The notes under the pieces are model-generated. The model had not been told where the DNA came from, made no database searches, and worked only from the letters and a program-made list of their open reading frames with translations. Of a stretch of 64,000 bases of DNA, positions 10,485 through 20,054 are shown in pieces; within the stretch, counting starts at the first letter, position 1; the number at the start of each line of letters is the position of its first letter. The translations under genes and the position numbers were made by a program. Source of the stretch: Micromonospora sp. C31 (GTDB taxonomy: Bacteria > Actinomycetota > Actinomycetes > Mycobacteriales > Micromonosporaceae); assembly GCF_018070575.1 (NCBI RefSeq), contig NZ_JAGPXN010000010.1:124001-188000 (forward strand), in the 5' to 3' direction.

Positions 10485-11371
10485 TCTCCTGGCCCCGCCC
10501 AGCATCGCCCCCGCGCCGCCCGTCGCCCCCGCGCCGCCGCGCCGCCCGCGCCGCCGTGCGGCCTGCGGCCGGTCCTTGCCGCCTGCGCCCCGCCCAGGTT
10601 CCTGCCGTGGCCGGCTCCGCCTTCGGCCCACCCCTTCGACGGCTCCACCAGGTCGACGGCTCATCCAAGGCTGCTGTTGCTGCGGCCCACCGGCGCTCGG
10701 TTTCAACGGCCACCGGCCGGTAGCCCGGCGTGAGAAGCGATGAGGGCGGAAGGACCCGGAGGGTCGTCGCTTTCAGTAGCAGACGCCTGTGTTACGCAGA
10801 GTTGCTGCACCTGTCCGCTGGGAGTTCGTCTCGTCGGTCCCTTTGCTTTGCAGCCATATACGCGCCGGCCGTCTGAACTGGGAGTTCCCTCCGGCGTGAC
10901 TAATCGAAGCTGCAAGTGATCGCAACACATTGTGACTGGTGCGTCGATGGCTGCAGAGCAAAGCGCGCATCGGGTTGGTGGCCATCCGGCCCGTTCGGTC
11001 ACTCAGTGTGGTCGCCTGCGCCGGTAATCGCATGGCCAGCAGTCGGCGGGGTTGTCGGGCGGGTGGGCCGGGCGTGCGGCGTGCGGGTGCTGGGCGTGCG
11101 GCGTGCCGACCGTGCGAAAAAAGCGGCGGATGCCACCCGCGCAAAGGCGGCGACACGTGTCGTCGCGTCCGGCGTCGTACGCGTTCCGCCCCTGTGGCGG
11201 CGGCCCTGCCACGGTCGAGCCCGACGGCCCGCGTCCGCCGGACCACCCAGGCCCGCCTGCGCCGGGCCGCCCCCACAACGCGAGTCAGGCCCGCCTGCGC
11301 CAGACCACCCGCCACGATCCCGCCACGATCCTGCCCGCCACGATCCTGCCCGCCACGAGGGCGGCCGGGTC
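10485..11371. other. 887-bp intergenic stretch, no gene supported
   Basis: 10485-10730 is GC-rich filler with repeated CGCGCC words. About 10770-11000 is clearly less GC-rich and contains the words CTGGGAGTT twice (10829, 10879) and several near-palindromes; it may hold a small RNA or a genome repeat, but no fold can be proven by eye. 11300-11360 has three copies of CGCCACGATCC. No reading frame here has convincing codon bias. Confidence 0.5.
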
Positions 11372-14300
11372 TCAGCGCATGCCGCGCAGGGCCGTCTGTA
11401 GGCGTTCCTGGGCGCGGCGTCGGCGCTCGTTGCTCGCGCCGAGCGCCAGCAGCAGGATGCCGACGGGAATCAGGGCCAGCCACGGCCCCAGGCTGAACAG
11501 CGCGTGCACCGCCGCGATCGCGGTGACGGCGGCGCCGACGATCACCGGTGCCTGTTGCTGGCTCATCGACCCGAAGACGAGCACGGCCACGGCACCGAGC
11601 AGCAGCAGCACCTGGCGCAGGGTGCTGGAGTCGGTGGCCAGCACGATCGCCAGGGTCGGCACGAACGCGGCGACGAGCGCGGGCCCGTACGCGACCCAGC
11701 TGCTCAGGTCGGGCCGGTGCCGCAGCTCCAGCACGCCGACGAGCAGGGCCAGCGCCGCGAAGGGCAGCGTGTAGGCCTCCGGCAGCGCCACGTCGGCGAC
11801 CCGCATCAGGATCCACCAGGCGGTGATCTCGCAGGCCACCACCGCCCAGAACAGGATGTGCCGCTCCACCGGCCGGCGGCCCGGTCGGGTCGCCGCCACA
11901 CCGAGCACCGCACCCCACGCGGCCAGCAGCGCCGCGATGTGCCGGGGCGAGTCGAAGGCCAGCGCCAGGGCGATCAGGGCGGCGGCGTACCCGCTCCACT
12001 CGACTGTCGCGGCCTCCGGTTGGGCCTCGGGGCGACGCAGTCGGGGCAGGGTCGCGGCGAACACCTGTAGGGCCGCGCCGACCGCCAGTACGCCGAATGC
12101 GGACCAGACGGCCGCGAGGCCGGCCACCAGGCCGGCGGTGAGCACGAAGAGCTGCGCCGTCAGCGAGGCGAACAGCCAGCCCAGGATGCGCGCCCGCCGG
12201 GTGGTGCCGAAGAGCGCGGCCACCGCGCCGACGCCGACCGCGCCGCCGAGGGTGAACAGGGTCAGCTCCCGCGTCGCCAGGCCGCCCACCAGGCCCGCGC
12301 TCCCGGCTGCCAGCCCGATGGCGAAGACGAGCACCCGGGCCAGGCGCAGCGACCGGGCCCGCTCGACCAGGGGTGGGGGCGGGGTGAGCGCTAGGCCCAG
12401 CATCGAGATGGTGAACACGGCCAGCGCCGCCAGGGTGCTGGCCGGCCAGCCGTTGCCGAGCGACGCCGGGGTGATCAGCAGGGTCACGGCGGCGCCCGGC
12501 AGCACGACCGGTACCGCCCGGGAACGTCGCCCGCCGCTGAAACCGGTGGCGGCCAGCGCGGCGGTCGCGGTGAGCAGCAGTGCGGTCAGCACGTGGGTCG
12601 GGTCGACCGCGTCGGGTGGCGGGGTGAGCAGCTCCGGCGGTGGCCCCTGCCAGACCCGGCCGAGGCTGCGGTGCGGGTCGACCAGGGCGACGACCAGGGG
12701 CGGCGCGATCGACACCAGCGCCAGGACGGTGGGCAGCGTGCCGGCGGCGAGCGCCCCGGCGGCGGGGCTGACCCGCCAGCGGCGCTGCGTCCCGTCGTCC
12801 GGCAGTCGGCGCAGTGCGCCGTCGAGCAGCACCGACCAGCGCCGCACCGGCTGGGCCGCGCCCACCGGCGGTTCGGTCGCGCCCCGGACCAGTTCGGCGA
12901 GCACCCCGAGCAGGGCCGCGGCGGCGGCGTAGACGCCGAGGGGCTGGCCGGCGGGAACGGCGGCCAGGGCGCTCACCGTGGCGCCGCCGGCCACCGCCGC
13001 GCTCGCCCAGGGCAGGTACTGCGGGATCCGCCGCCGGACGGCGGCCACGGCCGCCAGGCCCAGGCTCGACGCGGCCAACGCGGCGGTGAGCACCACCTCC
13101 GGTGCTCGCTCGAACTCGGCGGCCAACGCCGCGACGGCGCCCGGGAACGCGAGCAGGGCGGCCCCGGCCGCGGCGCCCCCGATCTGGGCGAGGTGCGGCG
13201 GCATCCCCTCGTTCTCGATGTCGTCCACCAGCGGCACGGCCAGCGACCGGGCCAGCGCCGCCACCACGATGCCGATCAGCGCGATGCTGCCCAGCGCCAG
13301 CGCGGTGCTCCAGGGCCGGACCAGGCCCGCCCCGGCGGCGTGCAGGGCGACGACGCCGGCCACGACCGCCCGGGACAGGCCGGCGCGGGGGTCGACCGCG
13401 GCCACGGCGGCAGCCCCGAAGACGGTGGCGACCATGCCGCCGACCAGGACGGGCGACCACCACGGCAGGTCGAACGCGGCCGGTGCGCCGATCGTGGCGA
13501 GCACGGCCGCCGCGCCCGACACGTCGTACTTCCACGGTGGTGGCAACAGCACCGCGGCGGCGACGCCGAGCAGCGCCAGGGCCACCGGGGCCTGCCACGT
13601 CGACCCGCCGGTCGGCCCGGCCGGCCAACCGGTCAGGTCACCGTCCCAGATCGGGCCCGGCGTGGCGAGCACGCCCAGCCCGCCCCGCAGCGCGCTCCAG
13701 CCGGCCAGCAGCCCGATCAGCACGCCGCCGACGGCGAGGCCGACGATCGGCCCGCGCCGCCACTCCTGCGGCATGGCCCGGGCGGCCACGGCCACCACCA
13801 GGACCAGCCCGGCGGCGACGACGAGCTGCCCGCCGGGGGCGAGGACGGCCGTGATCCGGGCCAGGGTGGCGATCAGGGCGGCGGTGACCGCCGCAGCGGC
13901 CAGGTCGGAGCCGTCCAGGCTGAGGTCGGAGCGCCGGCCGGCGTCGATGGGGCCGGCGAACACCACCATGGCGGCGGCGACGAGCAGCAGGCCACCGACC
14001 CAGGCGTCGGCGGCGGTGGCGCCCGGGGCACCGAACGCGGCGGCGGTGACCGTGACCGCGCCCAGAGCGGTGCCGACCGCCAGCGGCGTCGGGATGCGTC
14101 GCTGGGAGACCTGCACGATGGCGGCGTACCCGAGGGTGACGCAGACCGCCAGGAAGCTGGCCGCGAGCACCGGGACGGTGGCCTCGCGCAGGCTCGCCGG
14201 GGTGGGCGTCGGGTCGACCGGTACGGTCGCGGCGACGAAGGCGGCCACCGCGCCGGGCAGCGCGAACGCCGCGCCCCCGGCGGCCCAGGCCGAGACGGTG

Positions 14301-16279
14301 TCGGCCGCCGCCGGAGCGAGTCGCACCCGGGGCGCCACGGCGACCAGGACCCCGGCGGTGAACAGGGTGAGCAGGACCGCGGCGGTCAGCGCCGGCCGGG
14401 CCAGTCCGGCGCCCGCGCCGAACAGGCCGACGCCGGCGGCGGCCGTCGCGTGTGCCAGCGCCGCGCGTTCGGTGCGGGCGGAGAGCCCGACCACCCCGAT
14501 GCCGACCGCCGTCAGCACCATCGGCCAGGGCGCGACCGCCCATCCGAGGCCGAACGACGCGGGTACGGCGAGCGCGGTCAGCGCCGCTCCGACGACGGCG
14601 AACTCCCGGCGGATCTCGGGCGGCAGGGCCAGCACCGCGGCCACGGTCAGCAGGAAGGCGCTCGCGGCGAGCTGCCAGGCGGCCGGGCCCACGGCCGCCG
14701 ACAGCTCGGCCGGGTAGCGGTCCAGGTCGGCCGCCCAGGCCGGTAGCGCGGCCCGGACGGGGGCGACGCCGGCGCGCAGGGCGCCACCGGCGACCACCAC
14801 CCCGCTGACGGTGAGCGCGACCGCCGAGGCGAGCTGCGGCCCGCGCCGGGCCGCCTCCGGCACCGCCCGGACGGCCAGCCCGGTGAGCGTGATGACCGCC
14901 GCGATCAGCAGCAGGGCCCGCCCGGGGAAGGCCACCGAGGCGATCCGGCTCAGCGCGCCGAGCACGGCGAGGGTGAAGATCCCGGCGCCGAGGTCCGGCA
15001 GCGGCGGCCGGCGCAGCACCAGCGTCCCGGCCAGCCCCACCGCGGCGGCCAGCAACAGCGCCACCCCGGCCCCGGTCGCGGCCGGTACGGTGCTCGCGCG
15101 GAGCAGGGCGGAGACGGCGTACGCGAGGGCGAGGGCGACCGCCATCCCGTGCAGCACCCAGGTCAGCTCGCGCAGCCACGGCACCGGCCGGGCGGCCGGG
15201 ATCCGCTCCTGCGCCGGCAGCCCGCCGTCGAGCACCTCGCCGGCCTCCTCGGGCGCCCCCTCGGGCCGGCCGTCGGCGCGGCGCTGCCGGGGCGCGGTCG
15301 CGGGCTCGGCCGGGGGTTCGGGCAGGTCCCGGCGGACCGGCCGCTCCACGGTGACGGGGGAACGTGCCAGCCAGAGGTCGAGCAGGGCCACCGCCGTCAG
15401 CACCAGCGCCCAGCCGCCCGGGCCGCTGAGCCGGTCGTACGCCAGCAGCGGCAGCACCGGCTGGGCGGCCAGTACGGTGGCGAACCGGGGTACGCGCAGC
15501 CCCGTCCAGCCCGCGTAGCCGAAGGAGACGCCGGCGGTGACGGCGAAGACGATGGCGCCGAAGACCGCACCCGAGGCACCGCCGCCGCCGATCCGGTCCA
15601 CCGCCCACAGGGCGTAGCCGGCCAGCGGCACCAGGAGCAGGCCGACGGCGGAGATGGTCTCGGCGGTCGAGGTGAGCCCGCGTCGGGCCAGCACCGGCGG
15701 GGCGAGCAGCATCAGCACGGTCGCGAGCAGCAGGATGCCCAACCGGGCCAGCGCGTCCATCGAGCTGGTGGCCACGGCGGCGAAGACCACGGCGGCGACC
15801 CCGAGCAGCAGCGCGCCGAGCCCGAGGGGGATGTTCTGCACCTCGCGGGAGGACGCCTCCGGCGGGTGCTCCGGGTCGTCGGCGTCGAGCCAGGTGGCGG
15901 TCGTCGGCGGGGGCGGGGGCGGATCCTCCGGGCCGGCCGGGGTGCCCTGCCGGGGCACCCGGGGCGGGGCGCCGGTGGCGGCCGTGGGCGGCCGGCGGCC
16001 CGGCCTGCGGCGCAGCACCCGGCGGGGGCGGGTGGCCTGCTTGAGACGTTCCTCACCGGCGTGGGCGAGGATGTCCCGCTGGAAGAGCGCGGCCTGCATC
16101 TTGGCGGCGATCTGCCGCTGCTCGCTGGCGATGGCGGCCTCGCGGGCCTTCATCTCCGCGATGGACCGCTCGATCTCCGCCAGGTGCTCGACCCACTGCG
16201 GCTGGTGCGCGCCGCAGTGCGGGCAGCTGGCGGCCGGTTTGATCTCCCGGCCGCACGAGGAGCACTGAAAGGTCGCCAC
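11372..16279 (-). CDS. Giant polytopic membrane protein with N-terminal zinc ribbon (SCO7613 C-terminal domain type)
   Basis: 1635 residues. GTG at 16279 is chosen because GGAGGGG lies about 5 nt upstream and the product then begins MATFQCSSCGREI. A zinc ribbon (CSSC...CPHC, residues 5-24) precedes a coiled coil (~30-70, with LAEIERSIAEMKAREAAI) and a Pro/Arg-rich linker (~75-130). The remaining ~1480 residues are almost entirely hydrophobic Ala/Leu/Val helices, at least three dozen. It resembles the actinobacterial SCO7613-type membrane proteins, whose function is unknown. No enzymatic motif is visible. It stands alone between purE and the UDP-glucose dehydrogenase gene. Confidence 0.8.
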   Translation of the reverse strand: MATFQCSSCGREIKPAASCPHCGAHQPQWVEHLAEIERSIAEMKAREAAIASEQRQIAAKMQAALFQRDILAHAGEERLKQATRPRRVLRRRPGRRPPTAATGAPPRVPRQGTPAGPEDPPPPPPTTATWLDADDPEHPPEASSREVQNIPLGLGALLLGVAAVVFAAVATSSMDALARLGILLLATVLMLLAPPVLARRGLTSTAETISAVGLLLVPLAGYALWAVDRIGGGGASGAVFGAIVFAVTAGVSFGYAGWTGLRVPRFATVLAAQPVLPLLAYDRLSGPGGWALVLTAVALLDLWLARSPVTVERPVRRDLPEPPAEPATAPRQRRADGRPEGAPEEAGEVLDGGLPAQERIPAARPVPWLRELTWVLHGMAVALALAYAVSALLRASTVPAATGAGVALLLAAAVGLAGTLVLRRPPLPDLGAGIFTLAVLGALSRIASVAFPGRALLLIAAVITLTGLAVRAVPEAARRGPQLASAVALTVSGVVVAGGALRAGVAPVRAALPAWAADLDRYPAELSAAVGPAAWQLAASAFLLTVAAVLALPPEIRREFAVVGAALTALAVPASFGLGWAVAPWPMVLTAVGIGVVGLSARTERAALAHATAAAGVGLFGAGAGLARPALTAAVLLTLFTAGVLVAVAPRVRLAPAAADTVSAWAAGGAAFALPGAVAAFVAATVPVDPTPTPASLREATVPVLAASFLAVCVTLGYAAIVQVSQRRIPTPLAVGTALGAVTVTAAAFGAPGATAADAWVGGLLLVAAAMVVFAGPIDAGRRSDLSLDGSDLAAAAVTAALIATLARITAVLAPGGQLVVAAGLVLVVAVAARAMPQEWRRGPIVGLAVGGVLIGLLAGWSALRGGLGVLATPGPIWDGDLTGWPAGPTGGSTWQAPVALALLGVAAAVLLPPPWKYDVSGAAAVLATIGAPAAFDLPWWSPVLVGGMVATVFGAAAVAAVDPRAGLSRAVVAGVVALHAAGAGLVRPWSTALALGSIALIGIVVAALARSLAVPLVDDIENEGMPPHLAQIGGAAAGAALLAFPGAVAALAAEFERAPEVVLTAALAASSLGLAAVAAVRRRIPQYLPWASAAVAGGATVSALAAVPAGQPLGVYAAAAALLGVLAELVRGATEPPVGAAQPVRRWSVLLDGALRRLPDDGTQRRWRVSPAAGALAAGTLPTVLALVSIAPPLVVALVDPHRSLGRVWQGPPPELLTPPPDAVDPTHVLTALLLTATAALAATGFSGGRRSRAVPVVLPGAAVTLLITPASLGNGWPASTLAALAVFTISMLGLALTPPPPLVERARSLRLARVLVFAIGLAAGSAGLVGGLATRELTLFTLGGAVGVGAVAALFGTTRRARILGWLFASLTAQLFVLTAGLVAGLAAVWSAFGVLAVGAALQVFAATLPRLRRPEAQPEAATVEWSGYAAALIALALAFDSPRHIAALLAAWGAVLGVAATRPGRRPVERHILFWAVVACEITAWWILMRVADVALPEAYTLPFAALALLVGVLELRHRPDLSSWVAYGPALVAAFVPTLAIVLATDSSTLRQVLLLLGAVAVLVFGSMSQQQAPVIVGAAVTAIAAVHALFSLGPWLALIPVGILLLALGASNERRRRAQERLQTALRGMR

Positions 16280-16441
16280 GACACCCCTCCACCCGCACTG
16301 TGGACTCCCACTCTCGCAGCATGCCCAATGTGGGCGCGGATTTCGACAGTTGTCGGCGGGTCCGGGGCAAAGATCGTCCACGCGGACGGCGAACGGCCGG
16401 TCGCGGAGCGTGCTCCGCGACCGGCCGCCGGTGGTCGAACG

Positions 16442-17869
16442 TCAGGGGCGGCCCATGCCGCGGTACTCCCAGCCGGCCTGCGTCCACAGTGCCGAGTCCA
16501 GGCAGTTGCGGCCGTCGACGACCTTGCGGCCGGCGACCAGCTCGCCGAGGGCCACCGGGTCGGCGTTGCGGAAGTCGGCCCACTCGGTGAGGACGCAGAC
16601 CAGGTCCGCCCCGGTCACGGCCTCGTTGATGCCGGGCTCGTAGACCAGCTCGGGCGCCACCGCGCGCGCCCGTTCCATGCCCTGCGGGTCGTAGACGTGC
16701 ACGTCGGCGCCGGCCTTGCGCAGCAGCGAGGCGACGGAGAGCGCCGGCGCGTCGCGTACGTCGTCGGTGTTGGGCTTGAAGGTCGCGCCGAGCACGGCCA
16801 CGCGCATGCCGGAGAGGTCCGGCCCGGCAGGCCCGGAGCGGCGGCCGAGCAGTTCGGCGGCGAGCTGGACGACCCGGGTCCGGCGGCGCAGGTTGATCAG
16901 GTCGACCTCGTGCAGGAAACGCAGCGCCTCCCCGGCGCCCAGCTCCTGGGCGCGGGCCTGGAAGGCGCGGATGTCCTTGGGCAGGCAGGCGCCGCCGAAG
17001 CCGAGCCCGGCCTGGAGGAACCGGTTGCCGATGCGCGGGTCGAAGCCGATGGCCCGGGCGAGGTGGGTGACGTCGCCGCCGGAGGCCTCGCAGACCTCGG
17101 CCATCGCGTTGATGAAGGAGATCTTGGTGGCGAGGAAGGCGTTCGCGGCGACCTTGACCAGCTCGGCGGTGGCGAAGTCGGTGGCCACCAGGGGCACCTC
17201 GCGGTCCTCGGTGGCGGCCAGGTCGAAGACGCCCTTGTGGGCGGCGTAGAGCATGCCGTTGGCCCACTCGCTCTTGACGCCGACGACGATCCGGTTGGGT
17301 CGTAGCACGTCGTCGACGGCGAAGCCCTCCTGGAGGAACTCCGGGCTCCACGCCACCTCGACGCCCAGGTCGGCGGGGGTGTGCTTGCTGACGAGCTGCT
17401 CCACCCACTCGGCGGTGCCGACCGGCACGGTCGACTTGCCGACGATGAGCGCCTTGCGGGTCAGGTGCTGGGCCAGGCTGGTGACCGAGGCTTCGACGTA
17501 CGACAGGTCGGCGCCCATCCCGTCGGCGCGCTGCGGCGTGCCCACGCAGATGAAGTGCACGTCACCGAACTCGGCGACCTCGGCGATGTCCGTGCTGAAC
17601 CGCAGCCGCCCGGCGCCCAGGTTGCGCTTGAGCAGTTCGTCGAGGCCGGGCTCGTGGATCGGCACCTCGCCGGCGTTGAGCATGGCGATCTTGTCGGCGT
17701 CGACGTCGAAGCCCAGGACCTCGTAGCCGAGTTCGGCATAGCAGATGGCGTAGGTCGCGCCGAGATAGCCGGTGCCCAGGAAGGTCACCCGCGGTCGCTG
17801 CGCGCCGGAGGGGGGCGTCACCGCGGCGATGGCGGGCATCGGCTGGGTGTTCGGGTACGGGATCGTCAC
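16442..17869 (-). CDS. UDP-glucose 6-dehydrogenase family protein
   Basis: NAD-dependent oxidation of a UDP-hexose (most likely UDP-glucose) to the uronic acid for cell-envelope glycans. 475 residues. A ~25-residue N-terminal extension precedes the Rossmann motif VTFLGTGYLGATYAI. The catalytic cysteine is in GFGGACLPKD, the family's GFGGSCFPKD. The C-terminal UDP-binding domain shows VAVLGATFKPNTDDVRDAP. The GTG start at 17869 is the first in frame. It is divergent from acyl-CoA dehydrogenase. GDP-mannose dehydrogenase is less likely but cannot be excluded by sequence alone. Confidence 0.88.
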   Translation of the reverse strand: MTIPYPNTQPMPAIAAVTPPSGAQRPRVTFLGTGYLGATYAICYAELGYEVLGFDVDADKIAMLNAGEVPIHEPGLDELLKRNLGAGRLRFSTDIAEVAEFGDVHFICVGTPQRADGMGADLSYVEASVTSLAQHLTRKALIVGKSTVPVGTAEWVEQLVSKHTPADLGVEVAWSPEFLQEGFAVDDVLRPNRIVVGVKSEWANGMLYAAHKGVFDLAATEDREVPLVATDFATAELVKVAANAFLATKISFINAMAEVCEASGGDVTHLARAIGFDPRIGNRFLQAGLGFGGACLPKDIRAFQARAQELGAGEALRFLHEVDLINLRRRTRVVQLAAELLGRRSGPAGPDLSGMRVAVLGATFKPNTDDVRDAPALSVASLLRKAGADVHVYDPQGMERARAVAPELVYEPGINEAVTGADLVCVLTEWADFRNADPVALGELVAGRKVVDGRNCLDSALWTQAGWEYRGMGRP

Positions 17870-18037
17870 GCCTGTCTTCTCCGCTCGCGCTGGCGTCGCG
17901 TCGTCGCGTCGCGTTCTGCTGCGGCGCCTGGGCGGGCACCGGAGGGACTCTAACGTCTGGCTGTTCCATCATCGCCGGGCGGCGTCGGCGCTCCGCCACG
18001 TCAAGGCTACGCGGCGGTAACATCGCCGGAGTCGTGT

Positions 18038-18098
18038 CGCTATCCTTCAGTCTGCGCCGTCGGCGGTCAGGAGACGCTACAGACTGCGCATGATAGCG
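18038..18098 (+). promoter_or_regulatory. Two-part inverted repeat in the acyl-CoA dehydrogenase leader
   Basis: CGCTATC (18038-18044) pairs with GATAGCG (18092-18098), and AGTCTG (18049-18054) pairs with CAGACT (18080-18085). The nested arms end 20 bp before the ATG at 18118 and just upstream of its ribosome site. This could be a regulator site or an RNA hairpin. Confidence 0.4.
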
Positions 18099-18117
18099 GT
18101 GAAGGGGAGGGGCCGAC

Positions 18118-19281
18118 ATGGCCGCAGAGCAGTCGTTCGACGTCTACCGGTTGCCCGAGGAACACGAGGCGATCCGGGAGGCGGTCCGTGAGGTCTGTAC
18201 GGCCAAGGTGGCACCGAACGCCGCCGAGGCCGACGAGACCGGCGAGTTCCCGAAGGCGTCCCACGACGCGTTGCGGGCCGCCGACTTCCACGCCCCGCAC
18301 ATTCCCGTCGAGTACGGCGGTGCGGGCGCGGACGCCCTGGCCACGGCCATCGTGATCGAGGAGGTGGCGCGGGCCTGCGCCTCGTCCTCGCTCATCCCGG
18401 CGGTCAACAAGCTCGGCACCATGCCGCTGCTGTTGGCCGGCTCCGAGGAGCTGAAGCGGAAGTACCTGACCCCGGTCGCGGCGGGCGACGCGATGTTCTC
18501 GTACTGCCTGTCCGAGCCGGAGGCCGGCAGTGACGCGGCGTCGATGACCACCCGCGCGGTGCGTGACGGCGATCACTGGGTGCTCAACGGCGTGAAGCGC
18601 TGGATCACCAACGCGGGGGTCTCCGAGTACTACACGGTCTTCGCGGTGACCGATCCGTCGGCCCGGTCCCGGGGCATCTCCGCCTTCGTGGTCGAGAAGT
18701 CCGACGCCGGGGTGAGCTTCGGCGCCCCGGAGAAGAAGCTCGGCGTCAAGGGCTCGCCGACCCGCGAGGTCTACCTGGACAACGTCCGGATCCCCGCGGA
18801 CCGCATGATCGGCGCCGAGGGCACCGGCTTCGGCACCGCGATGCAGACCCTGGACCACACCCGGGTCACCATCGCCGCGCAGGCCGTCGGCATCGCCCAG
18901 GGCGCGCTCGACTACGCCAAGGGGTACGTCCAGGAGCGCAAGCAGTTCGGCAAGGCGGTCGCCGAGTTCCAGGGCGTCCAGTTCATGCTCGCCGACATGG
19001 GCATGAAGCTGGAGGCGGCGCGGCAGCTGACGTACGCCGCGGCCGGCAAGTCCGAGCGGGGCGACGCGGACCTGACCTACTTCGGCGCGGCGGCCAAGTG
19101 CTTCGCCTCCGACGCGGCCATGGAGATCACCACCGACGCGGTGCAGCTGCTCGGTGGCTACGGCTACACCCGGGACTACCCGGTCGAGCGGATGATGCGG
19201 GACGCCAAGATCACCCAGATCTACGAGGGCACCAACCAGGTGCAGCGCATCGTGATGGCCCGTCAGCTCCTGAAGGGCTGA
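18118..19281 (+). CDS. Acyl-CoA dehydrogenase (FadE25-like)
   Basis: FAD enzyme of the short/medium-chain acyl-CoA dehydrogenase family that introduces the alpha-beta double bond. 387 residues. Motifs include YCLSEPEAGSDAASM (FAD/substrate contact), WITNAG, and the C-terminal YEGTNQVQRIVMARQLL, whose Glu is the usual catalytic base of this class. The ATG has a strong GGGGAGGGG site upstream. In M. tuberculosis fadE25 (Rv3274c) also follows purE. A physiological substrate (fatty or branched-chain acyl-CoA) cannot be assigned from sequence. Confidence 0.93.
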   Translation: MAAEQSFDVYRLPEEHEAIREAVREVCTAKVAPNAAEADETGEFPKASHDALRAADFHAPHIPVEYGGAGADALATAIVIEEVARACASSSLIPAVNKLGTMPLLLAGSEELKRKYLTPVAAGDAMFSYCLSEPEAGSDAASMTTRAVRDGDHWVLNGVKRWITNAGVSEYYTVFAVTDPSARSRGISAFVVEKSDAGVSFGAPEKKLGVKGSPTREVYLDNVRIPADRMIGAEGTGFGTAMQTLDHTRVTIAAQAVGIAQGALDYAKGYVQERKQFGKAVAEFQGVQFMLADMGMKLEAARQLTYAAAGKSERGDADLTYFGAAAKCFASDAAMEITTDAVQLLGGYGYTRDYPVERMMRDAKITQIYEGTNQVQRIVMARQLLKG

Positions 19282-19288
19282 CCGGTCG

Positions 19289-19318
19289 GCGGGTGGGCCG
19301 GACGCCCGGCCCACCCGC
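19289..19318. terminator. Strong hairpin terminator
   Basis: Perfect 13-bp stem GCGGGTGGGCCGG / CCGGCCCACCCGC with a 4-nt loop, 8 bp after the acyl-CoA dehydrogenase stop. It faces a convergent gene ending at 19369 and probably serves both. Confidence 0.75.
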
Positions 19319-19368
19319 ATCCGCACCGCTTCCCGGTCCCGCCGCACGACACGCGTACGGCCGGGGCG

Positions 19369-20031
19369 TCAGCGGATCTCGGTCGTGGTGTCCTCTTCCG
19401 GCCGGTTGGTGCCGCGCGGCGGCGCCGACCACGGCGACTCCCCGCCGGTGCGGCGCGGCAGCGGCTCGGTCGGCGTCGGGTCCGGGTAGCCGAGGCTCGG
19501 CGGGGTGGTGTCCCGGTCGGTCGGCTCGGCCGGCGGCCAGTCGGTCAGCGTGAAGTCGTTGCGCTCCGGCCCCTCGGCGGGCGCCGGTGTCGGCTCGGCC
19601 ACCGGTCGGGGCCAGCGCCGCCAGCGCTGCCCGCTGAAGGTCGCCACGACCAGCAGCAGACCGATCAGGAAGAGCGTGCCGTTCTCCACCGGCAGGTGCA
19701 GCGGCAGGGGGTCGCCGAAGACCCGCCAACCGTCCGGGATGCGGTCCCGCACCTCGAAGGGCGCGACGAACATCCCCACGTACGGGGCGGCGAGCAGCAA
19801 CCCGGCCACGAGCGGGCCGAGCGGTGAGGTACGCAGCGTGCCGAGCAGGCCGAGCAGGATCCCGCCGACGGCGAGATATACGGCGGGCTCGATGAGATTG
19901 GCCGAGTTCGACGTGCCGAGCTCGACCCAACGGTCGACGGTGCCCGCCGACCCGTCCTGCCCGAGGGTGACCAGCACCCACGTGACGGGCGCCACCACCA
20001 ACCCCGCGAGGAAGCTCCAGAGATGTCGCAT
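19369..20031 (-). CDS. Four-helix membrane protein with Pro/Thr-rich tail
   Basis: 220 residues. About four hydrophobic helices occur in the first 125 residues (LWSFLAGLVVAPVTWVLVTLG, AVYLAVGGILLGLLGTL, LVAGLLLAAPYVGMFVA and LFLIGLLLVVATF). A basic WRRWPRP boundary follows, then a 95-residue acidic, Pro/Thr-rich tail, probably disordered. I do not recognise a family. The ATG is 23 bp from the divergent thioesterase ATG, with a -10-like hexamer 6 nt upstream. Confidence 0.75.
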   Translation of the reverse strand: MRHLWSFLAGLVVAPVTWVLVTLGQDGSAGTVDRWVELGTSNSANLIEPAVYLAVGGILLGLLGTLRTSPLGPLVAGLLLAAPYVGMFVAPFEVRDRIPDGWRVFGDPLPLHLPVENGTLFLIGLLLVVATFSGQRWRRWPRPVAEPTPAPAEGPERNDFTLTDWPPAEPTDRDTTPPSLGYPDPTPTEPLPRRTGGESPWSAPPRGTNRPEEDTTTEIR

Positions 20032-20037
20032 CCGCGC

Positions 20038-20047
20038 ACCGTACCGT
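20038..20047. promoter_or_regulatory. Overlapping divergent -10 elements
   Basis: On the plus strand TACCGT (20042-20047) ends 7 nt before the thioesterase ATG. On the minus strand TACGGT (20043-20038) ends 6 nt before the membrane-protein ATG. The hexamers share 2 bp, so the promoters cannot easily be occupied together. Confidence 0.5.
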
Positions 20048-20054
20048 CTTCGAC

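Noticed and set aside
10703..11002. 99-codon minus frame with several Cys (CALCSA...CC)
   Set aside because: No ribosome site and no consistent third-position GC; it crosses the AT-richer non-coding island.
10773..13628. Long Arg/Gly-rich frames in other phases of the giant membrane protein (also 12593-14746 and 13638-15608)
   Set aside because: Composition is that of frame shadows (RRRGRGG runs), and the membrane protein frame has consistent helices and a ribosome site.
16280..16381. Longer N-terminus of the giant membrane protein
   Set aside because: The extra 34 codons cross the ribosome site and have no family character.
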